DNA of 64,000 nucleotides from Staphylococcus argenteus (GCF_000236925.1 NC_016941.1:620001-684000), one strand, 5' to 3'; positions 27,953 to 39,215 are shown, numbered from the stretch's first letter. Notes: a model not told the origin generated them from the letters alone. Numbers and translations are program-made.

Positions 27953-28190
27953 CAAAAAAGTGTTTATAAAACAAATTATTCATTAGACACATTGATTGTA
28001 TTTTCGAGGTAGCAATTTGTACAGTCAAAAATATTACCATTTTTTAAAATTTGCCTTAATTTAATAAGTTTGAAAAGGTTATTTTTTTAATGAAACGATT
28101 TAGCGCAATTAAATGTTCCAATATTCAATGTGGATCTAAGTAATCTCTTGTCATAGAATCTTTCTTTCAAGTTAACTTCTTCTACTATTT

Positions 28191-28220
28191 ATACCCATTT
28201 TTCGAACTTTTATCACTAAA
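28191..28220 (-). promoter_or_regulatory. sarA P3 promoter (SigB-type)
   Basis: GGGTAT at 28196-28191 on the minus strand is the SigB -10 consensus. The expected start near 28184 is about 408 nt upstream of the sarA ATG, matching the known SigB-dependent P3 position. The -35 part is weaker. Confidence 0.75.
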
Positions 28221-28487
28221 AAAGAAAATTTATTATAATTTTTTTAATTTAGTAATTCCCATAGTAGTTCGATTTAAATGAAAACTCCTTAATTTTCATC
28301 AAAAAATCAAACTATAACACGTTAAAGTGACTAATTAGTAATCCGATTGATAGTAAGTAATCAATAGTAGAAAGTACGATTATTATAATTGTTAAGAACA
28401 TCTTCAATTTATAATTTCGACTCAATGAATTATAAAATGTTGCATATTTTGACTTATTTTTAATTAATTGAATAACCAACTATGAAA

Positions 28488-28516
28488 TATTAGCACGAAT
28501 AACATAAATTTTGCTA
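28488..28516 (-). promoter_or_regulatory. sarA P2 promoter (candidate)
   Basis: TAGCAA (28516-28511), 17-bp spacer, TAATAT (28493-28488) on the minus strand puts a start about 705 nt upstream of the sarA ATG, where the longest sar transcript begins. The boxes are imperfect. Confidence 0.5.
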
Positions 28517-28656
28517 TTAATATGGTGCACATTATTGCAAAATAACATAAATTTAGGACTAAAGAATGAGTTGTCTATTAAAATCTACAAATTAATAATA
28601 GTTGTTACATATCATTTGATTTAGAATCATAGCTTATTCAAACATTTTTAGAGCAC

Positions 28657-28709
28657 AAAAAAATAGCTTATCATTTTTAGAAAAAATTACAAGTTAAAAT
28701 GATAAGCTA
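28657..28709 (-). terminator. Terminator of the DUF606 transporter genes
   Basis: TAGCTTATCATTTT pairs with AAAATGATAAGCTA; on the minus strand a U7 tract follows. Confidence 0.88.
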
Positions 28710-28718
28710 GATTAAATT

Positions 28719-29216
28719 TTAAAATAATCTCAAAAGTATAATACCGGATATGATACTTAGTAAACCAATTGACTTTCTTAATGTCATAGTTATTTTTGGA
28801 GAACCAAATAATCCAAAATGGTCAATCAATATACCCATTAGAATTTGCCCAAACATACCGATAATTGTGGTCAATGCTGCACCTAGATGGGGCATTAATA
28901 TAATATTAGCTGTTACAAATGCCATACCAAGAATACCGCCGACGAAATAAATGGGTTTCAAATTCCCAAATTGTTTATGTTTTGTAGATATTTTTAATGA
29001 ACGGTTGAGAATAATTGTTAAAACAAATAACGTTATCGTTCCGATTGAAAAAGAAACGAGTGAAGCGAATGCTGGTGAATGCGTATTGTAGGCAAGGGTA
29101 CTATTAATGGCTGTTTGAATCGGTGGCAAAAATCCGAATATAAAGCCGAGAACTAACCATAATATTATATGATTTTGGTTTACTAATAATAAGTTATTTT
29201 TATTAAATTGGTTCAT
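28719..29216 (-). CDS. YdcZ/DUF606-type membrane protein (C-terminal half of a split transporter)
   Basis: This 165-residue protein has five hydrophobic segments with the DUF606 signatures LGFIFGFLPPIQTAINSTLA, SFSIGTITLFVLTIIL and GQILMGILIDHFGLFG. The family belongs to the drug/metabolite transporter superfamily. Its start lacks a good ribosome binding site. The gene upstream encodes a homologous half in the same reading frame, separated only by a TGA and six codons. It may therefore be the second half of a 309-residue fused transporter rather than an independent gene. Substrate unknown. Confidence 0.75.
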   Translation of the reverse strand: MNQFNKNNLLLVNQNHIILWLVLGFIFGFLPPIQTAINSTLAYNTHSPAFASLVSFSIGTITLFVLTIILNRSLKISTKHKQFGNLKPIYFVGGILGMAFVTANIILMPHLGAALTTIIGMFGQILMGILIDHFGLFGSPKITMTLRKSIGLLSIISGIILLRLF

Positions 29217-29234
29217 TAATATTATCCCGAAAAG

Positions 29235-29648
29235 TCACAATAATACTCCAAATGCTTTTATTAAATTAAATTCATGAATAGAAGCACCGAATAAGCCAAA
29301 GGTATCAATAAGGACACCCATTATAATTTGGCCTGCTACAGTGGCAATAACAGTTAATGTTGCACCTAATCTTGGTAATAATAATAAATTTCCAGTTAAG
29401 AAACTAACGCCTAATATCCCGCCAACGATCCATGTGTAATTAAACGTTTGATTACTATAAAAATGAGTCGTAAATACTTCTGGATTAATTACAATATTTA
29501 AAATGACTAAACACAATGTCCCAACTGAAAATGAAATTAATGAAGTATAAAAAGGTGATTTCGTATAAAGAGATAATCTCGAATTAACTGATGTTTGAAT
29601 AGGGATAAGCATTCCTACAATAATGCCTAAAAAATAAAGTAATAGCAT
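29235..29648 (-). CDS. YdcZ/DUF606-type membrane protein (N-terminal half, ended by in-frame TGA)
   Basis: This 137-residue protein has DUF606 repeats matching the downstream gene (LGIIVGMLIPIQTSVNSRLS, GGILGVSFLTGNLLLLPRLGA, GQIIMGVLIDTFGLFG). Its last helix is cut short at ...IKAFGVLL by TGA (29237-29235); translation past the stop continues as LFGIILMNQ, which restores a normal hydrophobic helix and enters the next gene in frame. A TGG-to-TGA change is the simplest reading. If so the locus is a broken 10-helix transporter; if not, the two halves could pair as a heterodimer. Confidence 0.72.
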   Translation of the reverse strand: MLLLYFLGIIVGMLIPIQTSVNSRLSLYTKSPFYTSLISFSVGTLCLVILNIVINPEVFTTHFYSNQTFNYTWIVGGILGVSFLTGNLLLLPRLGATLTVIATVAGQIIMGVLIDTFGLFGASIHEFNLIKAFGVLL

Positions 29649-29755
29649 TTTTGATAAACCACGCTTTCTATTTGATAAATGAGTGATAAGGATATCTTAG
29701 CATTAAAGTTAAAATTTACAAACGTGTTTTAAGAGTTGAATGATTGATATCAAAG

Positions 29756-29793
29756 AACACCCCAGAATTTCATTATGAAAAACTGGGGTGTTT
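29756..29793 (-). terminator. Terminator after the DUF2922 gene
   Basis: AACACCCCAG pairs with CTGGGGTGTT. On the minus strand the tail is TTCTTT, somewhat weak but well placed 37 bp past the DUF2922 stop. Confidence 0.7.
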
Positions 29794-29829
29794 ATGTGAT
29801 GATTTAGATTATTTTATCATCAAAAAATG

Positions 29830-30054
29830 CTATTTCTTTTCTTCGAATAATACAGTTGTTGTTTTATCAACAATTTGAGCAGCATGTACTTTTGTAATTG
29901 CACCGCTATTAGATTGTAATATGTTTAAACCTACTAATGCGTTCATACTATCACGTGCAATTTGCTCTGTTACGAGATTATTCAATTGAGGTAATTGCAA
30001 TTTGACTGGTTTGTCAGATGTAGATTTAAAACTTAATTCAAGTGTTTTGCTCAT
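29830..30054 (-). CDS. DUF2922 small protein
   Basis: This 74-residue soluble protein has the DUF2922 pattern: strand KTLELSFKSTSDKPVKLQLP, helix VTEQIARDSMNALVGLNI, and a last strand. AGGAGGCACAACTA precedes the ATG. It lies 16 bp downstream of a DUF1659 gene; such pairs are common in Firmicutes and the role is unknown. There is no signal peptide. Confidence 0.75.
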   Translation of the reverse strand: MSKTLELSFKSTSDKPVKLQLPQLNNLVTEQIARDSMNALVGLNILQSNSGAITKVHAAQIVDKTTTVLFEEKK

Positions 30055-30070
30055 TAGTTGTGCCTCCTAG

Positions 30071-30274
30071 TTAAATTGAGAAAGATTTGATAACTTCGAT
30101 ATTACTGTAAGATTCTCCAGTAAGTCTTTCGATAATTTTGCTAAATGTTTTGATCTGGTCGTTTGTTGCTTCAGGGCTAATGTTTGCAAATCGACGTTTA
30201 TATTCTATTTGTTTGCCATTTACGTCCGTTTTTGTCATTGATAAGACAATTGTAATGTGGTTGGTTTTACTCAT
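30071..30274 (-). CDS. DUF1659 small protein
   Basis: The product has 67 residues from the ATG at 30274, which has AAAGGAGGT 7 bp upstream; six extra upstream codons would overlap the ribosome binding site. The sequence is a short strand-helix protein (HITIVLSMTKTDVNGKQIEYKRRF, then a helix DQIKTFSKIIERLTGE), matching DUF1659. It pairs with the DUF2922 gene and probably forms a two-gene operon. Function unknown. Confidence 0.75.
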   Translation of the reverse strand: MSKTNHITIVLSMTKTDVNGKQIEYKRRFANISPEATNDQIKTFSKIIERLTGESYSNIEVIKSFSI

Positions 30275-30426
30275 TTTAATACCTCCTTTCACTCTATATA
30301 TCGAAATGAATTTTAAAAAGGGTTAATTATTTTATTTATGTTTAAAATCTATAAAAAAGGAAATAGTTATATGTGACTAAAATATCGTTTGTTTATGATT
30401 AAGACACTTCAAGTGAGGAGGTAACA

Positions 30427-30987
30427 ATGAATAAAGTAGAGGCAATTAAGAAAAATGAAGATATTATCAAAATGTATCAAGTACTCAAACACAAGTCGGA
30501 ACGGGATTATTTATTTTTTAAGCTAGCTATACATAGTGGTTTGAAAGTGTTAGACTTATTAGCGCTCAAAGTTGAACAAGTGAAAATTCTTATTGATAAT
30601 TGTAGGTTATCGGAATTGTGTAAAACACATTATCATTCGTTGATTAAAATAAAATTGCCAGAATCATTATCAAAAGAATTACTGTATTATATTAAGCAAA
30701 AAAATTTGTCAAATGAAGATTTTCTTTTTCAATCATTACGAACAAATCAAGTACTTTCTAGACAACAAGCGTATAGAATTATTCACAGGGCTGCCAAAGA
30801 AGCCAACATTGAGCATGTAGGTTTAACGACACTCCGTAAGACATTTGCTTTCCATGCATATCAAAAGGGAATACCAATAGTGATTATTCAAAAATATTTA
30901 GGACATCAATCGACTATAGAAACATTGAATTTTATAGGGCTAGAAAATGAATGTGAACACAGTATTTATATCACATTAAATTTATAA
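30427..30987 (+). CDS. Tyrosine recombinase-like protein lacking catalytic residues
   Basis: This 186-residue protein is only the catalytic-domain part of a lambda-integrase-type recombinase. Fold landmarks are clear: SGLKVLDLLALKVEQV, SRQQAYRIIHRAAKEANI, LTTLRKTFAFHAYQKG and IQKYLGHQSTIETLNFIGL. Key residues are altered: the first Arg (normally TGLR) is Lys, the His of HxLR is Thr, and the nucleophilic Tyr aligns with Phe; the second Arg and the LGH His remain. There is no N-terminal core-binding domain. It cannot cut DNA by the standard mechanism, so it may be a domesticated DNA-binding protein. It lies 15 bp before mnhA2 and may be co-transcribed with it. AGGAGG precedes the ATG. Confidence 0.8.
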   Translation: MNKVEAIKKNEDIIKMYQVLKHKSERDYLFFKLAIHSGLKVLDLLALKVEQVKILIDNCRLSELCKTHYHSLIKIKLPESLSKELLYYIKQKNLSNEDFLFQSLRTNQVLSRQQAYRIIHRAAKEANIEHVGLTTLRKTFAFHAYQKGIPIVIIQKYLGHQSTIETLNFIGLENECEHSIYITLNL

Positions 30988-31002
30988 AAAAGGAGGAAAA
31001 TA

Positions 31003-33405
31003 ATGAGTTTGGTTTATTTATTAATAGCCTTATTAGTTATTATGGCTATGATTTTAGTAACTGTTAGTCATCGTTCTTTGGCTAACTATGCAGGTTATAT
31101 CGCGCTTATTGCACCTGTTATATCATCTTGTTACTTTTTAATTCAAATACCATCAGTGATTAAGCAAAAATATATGTCTGTCTTCATACCGTGGCTCACT
31201 ACATTAGATATTAATTTAGAATTACGCTTAGATGGCTTGAGTTTAATGTTTGCACTTATTATTTCAATTATAGGAATGGCTGTTTTCTTCTACGCAACAC
31301 AGTATTTATCCTCTCGAAAAGATAATTTACCAAGATTTTATTTTTATTTAACGCTATTCATGTTTAGTATGATTGGCATTGTGTTGTCTAATAATACGAT
31401 ATTGATGTATGTATTTTGGGAATTAACGAGCGTGTCATCATTTCTTTTAATCTCATATTGGTATAACAATGGTGAAAGTCAATTTGGTGCGTTGCAATCA
31501 TTTATGATTACTGTATTTGGAGGATTAGCACTATTAATTGGTTTTATCATGTTATATATAGTGACTGGAACAAACACTATATCTGACATATTAGCTCAAG
31601 CAGATCATATTAAAAATCATGCCTTATTTATTCCAATGATTTTCATGTTCTTACTCGGAGCCTTTACAAAGTCTGCACAATTTCCGTTTCACATATGGTT
31701 ACCTAAAGCTATGGCTGCACCAACACCAGTGAGTGCTTATTTACACTCTGCCACAATGGTTAAAGCAGGTATATTTTTATTACTTAGATTTACGCCAGTA
31801 TTAGGGTTAAGTAATTTGTACATATATATTGTGACGATTGTTGGCTTAACTACAATGCTATTTGGATCGATAACAGCATTAAAGCAATGGGATTTAAAAG
31901 GAATTTTAGCTTATTCAACGATTAGTCAATTAGGAATGATTATGACTTTAGTTGGCATTGGTGGCGGTTTTGCTCAACATCCACATGATGAACTGACTAC
32001 AATCTATTCATTTACCTTGTTTGCTGCGTTATTCCATTTAATGAATCATGCAATTTTTAAATGCGCACTATTTATGGGTGTGGGTATTTTAGATCATGAA
32101 GCAGGTTCTAGAGATATCAGAATTTTAAGTGGGATGCGTCATCTATTTCCAAAAATAAATATAGTCATGACAATTGCTGCTTTATCTATGGCAGGTGTAC
32201 CATTTTTAAATGGATTTTTAAGTAAGGAAATGTTTTTAGATGTTTTAACACAAGCAGCTCAGTTACCTCAATTTAATTTCGTATTGATGATTATGTTAGT
32301 TATTGTCGGTGTTATTGCGAGCATATTTACTTTCACATATGCGCTTTACATGATTAAAGAAGTATTTTGGGGGAAATACGACACCTCAGTTTGTACTAAA
32401 AAAAATATACATGAACCATGGCCGTTTAGTATTCCATCAATCGTATTAACAGTACTAATACCTTTAATATTTTTTATTCCAAACATTTTTGGCCAAACAG
32501 TTATCGTTCCGGCATTAAGAGCAGTTTCTGGTGTCGGTCATCAAATTAATCAATTTGTACCACATGTATCACAATGGCATGGCTTTAATTTACCATTCTT
32601 ATTAACGTTAATTATTATTTTAGTTGGACTGGTAATGGCATTAAAAGTTGACTGGACAAGTATTATACCTGGAAAAATAAGACAGATTTCAGTTTCAAAA
32701 GGATATGAACATGTTTATCGATATTTTGAAAAATTTGCTACGAAGACCTTTAAACGAATCATGCAAGATCGCTTAAATCAATATATTATCATTACTTTAT
32801 CTATTTTTATGATGATTATCGGATATGGTTATATCCGTATAGGATTTCCTAAAGTGCATCAATTACATGTTTCTGAATTCGGGCCTATGGAAATTATTTT
32901 AGCAATTGTTACTGTCATCATTGGTATGTCGTTGATTTTTATTCGTCAAAGACTGACGATGGTAATTTTAAATGGTGTTATAGGTTTTGTTGTAACATTA
33001 TTCTTTATTGTTATGAAGGCCCCTGATTTAGCTTTGACTCAACTTGTAGTTGAAACGATTACGACAATACTATTTATTGTTAGCTTTTCAAGGTTGCCAA
33101 ACGTACCAAGGTCTAAAGCGAATATAACAAGAGAAACTATCAAAATTGTTGTATCTTTGCTGATGGCAATTATAGTTGTATCACTTATTTTTATTGCTCA
33201 ACAAGCAGATGGACTATCATCGATATCAGATTTTTACCATAAAGCTGATAAATTAACAGGTGGTAAAAATATTGTAAATGCCATACTTGGTGATTTTAGA
33301 GCATTAGATACTTTATTTGAAGGATTAGTATTGATTATTACTGGATTAGGTATTTACACATTATTAAATTATCAAGATCGGAGGGGACAAGATGAAAGAG
33401 AATGA
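31003..33405 (+). CDS. mnhA2: Mnh2 cation/proton antiporter subunit A
   Basis: This 800-residue protein is the largest subunit of the seven-part Mrp/Mnh antiporter. Its NuoL-like core holds [16 protein letters not shown] with the conserved Glu, [34 protein letters not shown] and [13 protein letters not shown]. The C-terminal third carries the MbhD/E-like part ([19 protein letters not shown]). It is membrane-embedded throughout. AAAAGGAGG lies before the ATG. It overlaps mnhB2 by 14 bp. The operon exchanges cytosolic Na+ or K+ for protons and contributes to alkaline and salt tolerance. Confidence 0.96.
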   Translation: MSLVYLLIALLVIMAMILVTVSHRSLANYAGYIALIAPVISSCYFLIQIPSVIKQKYMSVFIPWLTTLDINLELRLDGLSLMFALIISIIGMAVFFYATQYLSSRKDNLPRFYFYLTLFMFSMIGIVLSNNTILMYVFWELTSVSSFLLISYWYNNGESQFGALQSFMITVFGGLALLIGFIMLYIVTGTNTISDILAQADHIKNHALFIPMIFMFLLGAFTKSAQFPFHIWLPKAMAAPTPVSAYLHSATMVKAGIFLLLRFTPVLGLSNLYIYIVTIVGLTTMLFGSITALKQWDLKGILAYSTISQLGMIMTLVGIGGGFAQHPHDELTTIYSFTLFAALFHLMNHAIFKCALFMGVGILDHEAGSRDIRILSGMRHLFPKINIVMTIAALSMAGVPFLNGFLSKEMFLDVLTQAAQLPQFNFVLMIMLVIVGVIASIFTFTYALYMIKEVFWGKYDTSVCTKKNIHEPWPFSIPSIVLTVLIPLIFFIPNIFGQTVIVPALRAVSGVGHQINQFVPHVSQWHGFNLPFLLTLIIILVGLVMALKVDWTSIIPGKIRQISVSKGYEHVYRYFEKFATKTFKRIMQDRLNQYIIITLSIFMMIIGYGYIRIGFPKVHQLHVSEFGPMEIILAIVTVIIGMSLIFIRQRLTMVILNGVIGFVVTLFFIVMKAPDLALTQLVVETITTILFIVSFSRLPNVPRSKANITRETIKIVVSLLMAIIVVSLIFIAQQADGLSSISDFYHKADKLTGGKNIVNAILGDFRALDTLFEGLVLIITGLGIYTLLNYQDRRGQDERE

Positions 33406-33817
33406 TGTTGTATTAAAAACTGTTACTAAACTAGTTGTATTTATATTATTGACTTTCGGATTCTATGTTTTCTTTGCCGGTCACAATAATCCAGGTGGCG
33501 GTTTTATTGGTGGATTGATATTTAGTTCAGCATTTATATTAATGTTTCTTGCATTTGATGTTGATGAAGTTTTAAAAAGTTTGCCAATTGATTTTAGAGT
33601 ATTAATGATAGTTGGTGCATTGGTATCTTCTATGACAGCTATTATACCGGCATTTTTTGGTAAGCCGTTCTTATCTCAATATGAAACGACTTGGGCGCTT
33701 CCAATTTTAGGGAAAATCCATGTGTCCACAATAACGCTATTTGAATTAGGCATATTATTCTCTGTAGTTGGTGTTATTGTCACTGTAATGTTGTCACTTA
33801 GTGGAGGTAGGTCATGA
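33392..33817 (+). CDS. mnhB2: Mnh2 antiporter subunit B
   Basis: This 141-residue MnhB/MbhF-family protein has four transmembrane segments. [21 protein letters not shown] is the family signature. The start at 33392 lies inside mnhA2 with GGAGGGG upstream. It overlaps mnhC2 by 4 bp (ATGA). It is part of the hetero-oligomeric cation/proton antiporter. Confidence 0.95.
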   Translation: MKENDVVLKTVTKLVVFILLTFGFYVFFAGHNNPGGGFIGGLIFSSAFILMFLAFDVDEVLKSLPIDFRVLMIVGALVSSMTAIIPAFFGKPFLSQYETTWALPILGKIHVSTITLFELGILFSVVGVIVTVMLSLSGGRS

Positions 33818-34158
33818 ATTTAATATTATTATTAGTTATTGGATTTTTAGTGTTTATTGGTACTTACATGATTTTATCTATTAATTTAATACGTATTGTC
33901 ATTGGTATTTCAATTTACACGCATGCAGGCAATTTAATTATTATGAGCATGGGGACATACGGTTCTAATAAATCAGAGCCACTGATCACAAGCGGAAACC
34001 AATTATTTGTAGATCCATTACTACAAGCAATTGTACTTACTGCAATTGTTATTGGATTTGGTATGACTGCCTTTTTACTTGTACTTGTTTATAGAACGTA
34101 TAGAGTAACGAAAGAAGATGAAATTGATGGTTTAAGGGGGGATGATGATGCTAAGTAA
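33814..34158 (+). CDS. mnhC2: Mnh2 antiporter subunit C
   Basis: This 114-residue NuoK-like subunit has three helices: a first helix [18 protein letters not shown], then [18 protein letters not shown], and [23 protein letters not shown], with a charged C-terminal tail. Translation is coupled to mnhB2 through the ATGA overlap, and the last 11 bp overlap mnhD2. The homology to complex I subunit K is family knowledge. Confidence 0.95.
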   Translation: MNLILLLVIGFLVFIGTYMILSINLIRIVIGISIYTHAGNLIIMSMGTYGSNKSEPLITSGNQLFVDPLLQAIVLTAIVIGFGMTAFLLVLVYRTYRVTKEDEIDGLRGDDDAK

Positions 34159-35644
34159 TGTACTGATTTTACCGATGCTATTACCATTCCTATGTGCTTT
34201 GATTCTTGTGTTTTTAAAAAATAATGACAGTATATCTAAATATTTGTATCTAAGCACGATGACTGTTACAACATTGATTTCATTAATATTATTAATTTAT
34301 GTTCAAAATCATCGACCGATTACATTAGATTTTGGTGGTTGGACGGCGCCGTTCGGCATACAATTTTTAGGAGACTCTTTAAGTTTAATCATGGTTACGA
34401 CCGCTTCTTTTGTCATTACATTAATCATGGCATACGGATTTGGTCGTGGAGAACAGAGAGCAAATCGTTATCACTTACCATCTTTTATATTGTTTTTAAG
34501 TGTAGGTGTGATTGGATCATTTCTGACATCTGATTTATTTAATTTATATGTCATGTTTGAAATTATGTTACTCGCTTCATTTGTATTAATTACACTTGGA
34601 CAATCTGTTGAGCAATTAAGGGCGGCTATTATCTACGTCGTATTAAACATTATCGGTTCGTGGTTATTTTTATTAGGAATAGGCTTGTTATATAAGACTG
34701 TAGGCACACTTAACTTTTCACATATTGCTTTACGCTTAAATGAAATGGGTGATAATAAAACAGTAACGATGATTTCGCTTATCTTCTTAGTCGCATTTAG
34801 TAGTAAAGCAGCACTTGTTTTATTTATGTGGTTACCTAAAGCATATGCAGTGCTAAATACTGAATTAGCAGCATTGTTTGCAGCTTTAATGACTAAAGTT
34901 GGTGCCTATGCATTGATTCGCTTCTTTACATTAATATTTGATCAACATAACAATTTGATACATCCGTTGATAGCTGTTATGGCTTCAATAACAATGATTA
35001 TAGGAGCGATAGGAGTTTTAGCATATAAAGACATTAAAAAGATTGCAGCATACCAAGTCGTTATTTCAATAGGATTTATCATTTTGGGTTTAGGAACAAA
35101 TACATTTGCAGGTATTAATGGTGCCATCTTTTATTTAGTAAACGATATTGTTGTAAAAACACTACTATTCTTTATTATTGGTAGCTTAGTTTATATAACT
35201 GGTTATCGTCAATATCAATATTTAAATGGCTTAGCTAAAAAAGAACCTTTCTTTGGTGTCGCATTTATTATAATGATATTTGCAATTGGTGGCGTGCCAC
35301 CGTTTAGTGGATTCCCAGGAAAAGTACTTATTTTCCAAGGTGCATTGCAAAACGGCAATTATGTAGGACTAGGTTTGATGATTATTACAAGCTTAATTGC
35401 TATGTATAGTTTGTTTAGAATTTTATTCTATATGTATTTTGGAGATAAAGATGGCGAAGAAGTTCATTTTAAGAAGATACCGAGATATCGTAAAGGTATA
35501 CTTAGTATTTTAGTCTTCGTTGTAATTGCTATTGGAATAGCTTCACCTATATTATTGAAAATTACAAATGATGCAACAGAACTTAATACAAATGACCAAT
35601 TATATCATCAACTTGTTAATCCGCATTTGAAAGGAGAAGACTAA
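34148..35644 (+). CDS. mnhD2: Mnh2 antiporter subunit D
   Basis: The product has 498 residues from the third of three consecutive ATG codons (34142, 34145, 34148), chosen for spacing from AAGGGGGG. It is a NuoM/N-like antiporter subunit with about 14 helices: [16 protein letters not shown] with a conserved Glu, [39 protein letters not shown], and [16 protein letters not shown]. It overlaps mnhC2, and mnhE2 starts at the base after its stop. Confidence 0.95.
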   Translation: MLSNVLILPMLLPFLCALILVFLKNNDSISKYLYLSTMTVTTLISLILLIYVQNHRPITLDFGGWTAPFGIQFLGDSLSLIMVTTASFVITLIMAYGFGRGEQRANRYHLPSFILFLSVGVIGSFLTSDLFNLYVMFEIMLLASFVLITLGQSVEQLRAAIIYVVLNIIGSWLFLLGIGLLYKTVGTLNFSHIALRLNEMGDNKTVTMISLIFLVAFSSKAALVLFMWLPKAYAVLNTELAALFAALMTKVGAYALIRFFTLIFDQHNNLIHPLIAVMASITMIIGAIGVLAYKDIKKIAAYQVVISIGFIILGLGTNTFAGINGAIFYLVNDIVVKTLLFFIIGSLVYITGYRQYQYLNGLAKKEPFFGVAFIIMIFAIGGVPPFSGFPGKVLIFQGALQNGNYVGLGLMIITSLIAMYSLFRILFYMYFGDKDGEEVHFKKIPRYRKGILSILVFVVIAIGIASPILLKITNDATELNTNDQLYHQLVNPHLKGED

Positions 35645-36400
<756 letters not shown>

Positions 36401-36426
<26 letters not shown>

Positions 36427-36841
36427 TCTTATTGCTGCTATGATGCTTTTGTTAGGTAGTATTATTGCGCTTATTAGTGCAATTGGAATTGTTAAATTCC
36501 AAGATGTATTCTTAAGGAGTCATGCTGCTACTAAAAGTTCAACATTGTCTGTATTGCTTACTTTAATAGGTGTACTTATTTATTTTATTGTGAATACAGG
36601 TTTTTTCAGCGTACGGTTGATACTATCTCTTGTTTTTATAAATTTAACTTCACCAGTAGGCATGCATTTAGTAGCTCGAGCCGCATATCGAAATGGGGCT
36701 TACATGTATAGAAAAAATGATGACCAAACACACACTTCATTACTATTAAGTTCTAATGAACAAAATTCTAGCGAAGCATTGAAAGCCCGGGCACAAAAAA
36801 GAGAAGCCCATCGAAAATCTTGGTACCAGAAAGACCGATGA
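36401..36841 (+). CDS. mnhG2: Mnh2 antiporter subunit G
   Basis: The product has 146 residues from the ATG at 36401 (GGGGGG nearby upstream); an in-frame ATG at 36380 is not supported by a ribosome binding site. The MnhG/MbhB family pattern is [25 protein letters not shown], with three helices and a polar, basic C-terminal tail (about 105-146). It is the last gene of the operon and is followed by a terminator. Confidence 0.93.
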
Positions 36842-36891
36842 CTATAGTGAAAAGATTGGTAATCCCACTTATTATATTAAAATAAATAATC

Positions 36892-36939
36892 AAATGAGCA
36901 CTTTGAGACATGTAATGTTTTGTCGAAGTGCTCATTTTG
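36892..36939 (+). terminator. Terminator of the mnh2 operon
   Basis: AAATGAGCACTTTGA pairs with TCGAAGTGCTCATTT, then T-rich sequence. Confidence 0.85.
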
Positions 36940-37172
36940 TTAATTAATCGCTGGTAACGATACGATACACAAAAGCAAGATGTTTATTTATTCAAACAAT
37001 TAGTGATAAAATAAAATTAAATAATTGCAAATTTGAGTACTGCAATCGTAGAGCAAAATCTATATTAAGGTACTTTCGTGGTCGTTAATTAAATTTATCC
37101 TCAAAAGTATTATTACAACGAGATGTGATACTTAATTTTCAATTAAACAATACTTTTTAGAGAGGTGAAAGT
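36940..37172. other. Intergenic region before the CPA1 antiporter
   Basis: About 230 bp of AT-rich DNA after the mnh2 terminator, with no reading frame. It holds the antiporter promoter (not uniquely assignable) and its ribosome binding site GAGAGGTGA. Confidence 0.4.
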
Positions 37173-39215
37173 TTGGAAATATTTGAAACAATACTTATAT
37201 TTATAGCTGTTGTGATACTAAGTTCTTTCGTCCATACTTTCATACCTAAAGTACCCCTAGCATTTATACAAATTTTCTTGGGCATGTTACTATTTATTAC
37301 CCCAATCCCTGTTCAATTTAATTTTGATTCTGAATTATTTATGGTAACAATGATCGCGCCTTTGTTATTTGTAGAAGGTGTTAATGTATCTAGAGTACAT
37401 TTGAGAAAGTACATTAAACCAGTAATGATGATGGCATTAGGTTTAGTAATCACTACTGTTATAGGTGTTGGCTTATTTATACATTGGATATGGCCGGACT
37501 TACCTATTGGGGCAGCATTTGCAATTGCAGCAATACTTTGTCCTACCGATGCAGTAGCTGTACAAGCAATCACTAAAGGAAAAGTATTGCCAAAAGGCGC
37601 AATGACTATCCTTGAAGGTGAATCATTATTAAACGATGCCGCTGGTATCATTTCTTTTAAAATAGCTGTTGGCGTATTAGTAACAGGTGCATTTTCACTT
37701 GTAGATGCAGTGCAGTTATTTTTAGTTGCATCATTAGGTGGTGCAGTCGTTGGTTTGCTTATAGGTATGGCATTAGTAAGATTCCGATTGACATTGATGC
37801 GTCGGGGATATGAAAACATTAATATGTTTACGATAATTCAATTGTTAACACCGTTCGTTACATATTTAATTGCTGAATTATTCCATGCATCAGGTATCAT
37901 TGCAGCAGTAGTTGCTGGTCTAGTCCATGGATTTGAACGAGATAGAATTATGCAAGTACGTACACAATTACAAATGAGTTACAATCATACATGGAATATT
38001 TTAGGCTATGTTTTGAATGGCTTTGTCTTTTCAATACTAGGTTTTTTAGTTCCTGAAGTTGTCATTAAAATTATTAAAACAGAACCACACAATTTGATCT
38101 TTTTAATTGGTATAACAATTGTTGTTGCATTAGCCGTATACTTATTTAGATTTGTTTGGGTTTATGTCTTATATCCATATTTTTATTTAGCCATCAGTCC
38201 ATTCCAAAAAATGATGTCTAAAAATGATGATGATAATCCGACGACTGAGAAGCCACCGAAGCGCAGTTTATATGCTTTAATTATGACTTTATGTGGTGTG
38301 CATGGAACAATTTCTTTAGCAATCGCACTAACGTTGCCGTATTTTTTAGCAGGACATCATGCGTTTACGTATAGAAATGACTTATTATTTATAGCATCAG
38401 GCATGGTAATTATTAGTTTAGTAGTTGCTCAAGTCTTGTTACCAATGTTAACAAAACCAGCACCTAAAACTGTTATTGGCAATATGTCGTTTAAAGTCGC
38501 TAGAATTTATATACTTGAACATGTTATTGACTACTTAAATCAGAAATCAACATTTGAAACGAGTTATAAATATGGCAATGTCATTAAAGAGTATCATGAT
38601 AAGTTAGCATTTTTAAAAACAGTAGAAAAAGATGATGAAAACTCAAAAGAATTAGAACGATTGCAAAAAATCGCATTTAATGTTGAAACGAAAACACTAG
38701 AATCCTTAGTAGATGAAGGACAAATTACAAATAGTGTGCTTGAAAACTATATGCGTTATGCAGAACGAACGCAGGTATATAGACAGGCATCTTTAATTAG
38801 AAGAATGATAGTGTTATTACGTGGTGCATTATTGAAACGACGAGTTCAAACGAAAGTCAACTCTGCTTCTTCGTTAAGTGTTACGGATAACTTAATGGAA
38901 TTAAATAAAATCAATAAGTTAGTTCATTATAATGTTGTAAGTCGATTATCTAAAGAGACGACTAAAGATAATACACTTGAAGTAGGGATGGTTTGTGATG
39001 GTTATTTAATGAGGATTGAAAATTTAACACCATCTAATTTCTTTAACTCAGCAAGTGAAGATACGATCACTAAAATTAAATTAAATGCTTTAAGAGAACA
39101 ACGTCGCATTTTACGTGAATTAATTGATACAGATGAAGTATCTGAAGGAACTGCTTTGAAATTAAGAGAGGCAATCAATTACGATGAAATGGTTATTGTA
39201 GATAGCATGACATAG
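37173..39215 (+). CDS. CPA1-family Na+/H+ antiporter
   Basis: This 680-residue protein starts at a TTG with GAGGTGA upstream. The N-terminal ~420 residues form a 12-13 helix CPA1 exchanger with the ion-site motifs AAILCPTDAVAVQAITKG and LEGESLLNDAAGIISFK; LCGVHGTISLAIALTLPYFL is also typical. The C-terminal ~250 residues are cytosolic, helical and charged, probably regulatory. It exchanges Na+ (or K+) for H+ and complements the neighbouring Mnh2 complex in pH and salt homeostasis. It is a single gene flanked by terminators. Confidence 0.92.
   Translation: MEIFETILIFIAVVILSSFVHTFIPKVPLAFIQIFLGMLLFITPIPVQFNFDSELFMVTMIAPLLFVEGVNVSRVHLRKYIKPVMMMALGLVITTVIGVGLFIHWIWPDLPIGAAFAIAAILCPTDAVAVQAITKGKVLPKGAMTILEGESLLNDAAGIISFKIAVGVLVTGAFSLVDAVQLFLVASLGGAVVGLLIGMALVRFRLTLMRRGYENINMFTIIQLLTPFVTYLIAELFHASGIIAAVVAGLVHGFERDRIMQVRTQLQMSYNHTWNILGYVLNGFVFSILGFLVPEVVIKIIKTEPHNLIFLIGITIVVALAVYLFRFVWVYVLYPYFYLAISPFQKMMSKNDDDNPTTEKPPKRSLYALIMTLCGVHGTISLAIALTLPYFLAGHHAFTYRNDLLFIASGMVIISLVVAQVLLPMLTKPAPKTVIGNMSFKVARIYILEHVIDYLNQKSTFETSYKYGNVIKEYHDKLAFLKTVEKDDENSKELERLQKIAFNVETKTLESLVDEGQITNSVLENYMRYAERTQVYRQASLIRRMIVLLRGALLKRRVQTKVNSASSLSVTDNLMELNKINKLVHYNVVSRLSKETTKDNTLEVGMVCDGYLMRIENLTPSNFFNSASEDTITKIKLNALREQRRILRELIDTDEVSEGTALKLREAINYDEMVIVDSMT

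Noticed and set aside
30427..30987. Possible prophage or integrative element suggested by a recombinase
   Set aside because: No att repeats, phage genes or tRNA target are nearby, and the catalytic residues are missing.
37313..37819. Long open frame antisense to the CPA1 antiporter
   Set aside because: It has no ribosome binding site, lies inside a well-conserved gene, and its composition mirrors the opposite strand.
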